NCBI GenBank assembly: GCA_013397795.1
Contig: VZTJ01004103.1
Location: 553,772-617,771 of the forward strand
Length of the DNA stretch: 64,000 bases
Direction: 5' to 3'
Source: Orthonyx spaldingii
Lineage: Eukaryota > Chordata > Aves > Passeriformes > Orthonychidae
Part shown: positions 63,101-64,000 of the stretch, piece after piece
How positions within the stretch are numbered: the stretch's first letter is position 1
How the letters are laid out: each line of letters starts with the position of its first letter
Position numbers and translations under genes: made by a program
Notes under the pieces: model-generated
What the model was told of the DNA's origin: nothing
What the model saw: only the letters and a program-made list of their open reading frames with translations
Database searches by the model: none

Positions 63101-64000
63101 GCAGACTTTATTGCTTGTCAGTGTTTAATAAAATGTCTATTCTATACCAGGGCTAAAAAGTCATCCATATACACACTATCGCAAATTTATTTCCAAGGAA
63201 ATGCAAGTAGAAACCCACATTTTTAATTAACATCAAATATTTGTTTAACTTATGCAGAATTAAAAGAAAAACAGATGATCACTTTTATAAGGCCAGTGAC
63301 AGATTTTAGCTTTAATTACGTTTAAAGCTTAATAAAAGATAGTGAGTATTGTAATTACTATTCCTGTCACTGTGATATAATCTTTCATTTTGTGGTTGAT
63401 GGATGATATTTGAGGTAGCTCTTACAGTTGCCTTTGAAACATTGCCTGCAGTATTGGCGTGACTGTGCGGAGTACCAGACATCATGTATGGAAAGGGGAC
63501 TAAGGGAGTGAAATATGTAAGAAGATGCACTCATTTTACATCTGTCAGAGTGCCCAAAAGTTTGAAGATTATTCGGATCAGTCAGGACATGGATTTAAGG
63601 AAGTGTAATTGAAATATTGATTGTGAATATATTATCTGATGGAGGTAGCCTTGTATTTCCTTAAACATATCCTGCTATCCATGCATGCATTTATATTATT
63701 CACAGGTTTCAGTGAAGAATTTAATACCATTAAGTCTGCTTGAAAACTGTTTCAGTCAGTGGCTTGTTCAATACAGGAGTATCTTTGTTTTACTGTTCGT
63801 TCTATGTATTAGAAAATTTGAATGAAAGAGAAAAATAAAGAATGGATCTGGAAATGAAGTTCACTGAAGAAAGTGATCACTAGAAAAATCATTGGAAAAA
63901 TCAGTAGAAAAAGAGATTCTAGATTATTTCAAAACCTTTTTGATCAAATCTGCAATACTTGCAAGGAGCAGCATGATCCCATAAGTATCACTGGGGTGAC
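60145..64000. other. Unique sequence with a short microsatellite, no gene seen
   Basis: The longest frame is 167 codons on the plus strand (60966-61469). It has a hydrophobic, Phe/Leu-rich run in the middle from a T-rich stretch (61250-61310) and no recognised domain, so chance is likely. A T-run lies at 60480-60490. No RNA gene or repeat family is recognised. Confidence 0.55.
61723..61748 (+). repeat. (CATA)n/(CA)n microsatellite
   Basis: Four CATA units run into a (CA)4-5 tract, followed by further imperfect ACAC-containing sequence to about 61797. Confidence 0.9.

Noticed and set aside
1..64000. CRISPR array, operon or prokaryotic system
   Set aside because: No regularly spaced repeats or dense coding are present; base composition and repeats are those of a vertebrate nuclear genome.

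Overview
The window looks like a piece of bird nuclear genome, most probably a songbird (passerine). It is AT-rich and gene-poor. It carries CR1 retrotransposon fragments with typical avian 3' ends, ERVL-type long terminal repeats of the kind common in songbirds, and a tRNA-Ile-headed SINE with a CR1-like tail that fits what I remember of the zebra finch TguSINE1 family. The species call is inference from repeat families; no gene supports it. There are two assembly gaps: a run of 15 N inside a poly-A tract, and a single N between two copies of the same 304 bp.

I recognise no host protein-coding exon, rRNA or CRISPR array. The open frames of 60-200 codons either lie inside repeats or resemble no protein I know. 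The window is therefore best read as intergenic or long-intron sequence.

Layout. 1-11 kb is mostly unique AT-rich DNA, with a gapped poly-A tract (1160-1226), an ancient CR1/L3-like 3' fragment (about 4185-4340) and a CR1 fragment (about 5040-5225). 11-16 kb is unique DNA with a strong G-quadruplex candidate (11172-11197) and a 37-bp tandem duplication (12594-12667). 16.2-18.4 kb is the most unusual block: a GC- and CpG-rich island next to two minus-strand LTR-like segments. 24-26 kb is a repeat cluster: an internally deleted CR1, an ERVL LTR fragment, a CR1 lying against it and the suspect 304-bp duplication. 28.3-29.7 kb holds a plus-strand CR1 and a near-complete solo ERVL LTR. 35-38 kb holds old relics: an L2 reverse-transcriptase fragment, CR1 fragments and a MIR/CORE-SINE. 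41-51 kb has further MIR-like relics, a CR1 (44937-45342), a CR1-like tail, a tRNA-derived SINE head and the tRNA-Ile SINE (51214-51350). 51.4-64 kb is largely unique DNA with short microsatellites and hairpins.

No genes act together here. The window is mainly a record of retrotransposon activity of several ages: L2, MIR and L3-like CR1 oldest, then avian CR1, then ERVL LTRs and the tRNA-Ile SINE. I found no undescribed biological system. The items most worth a second look are the CpG island beside the LTRs, the 304-bp duplication, the recombined CR1 and the short-loop G4.
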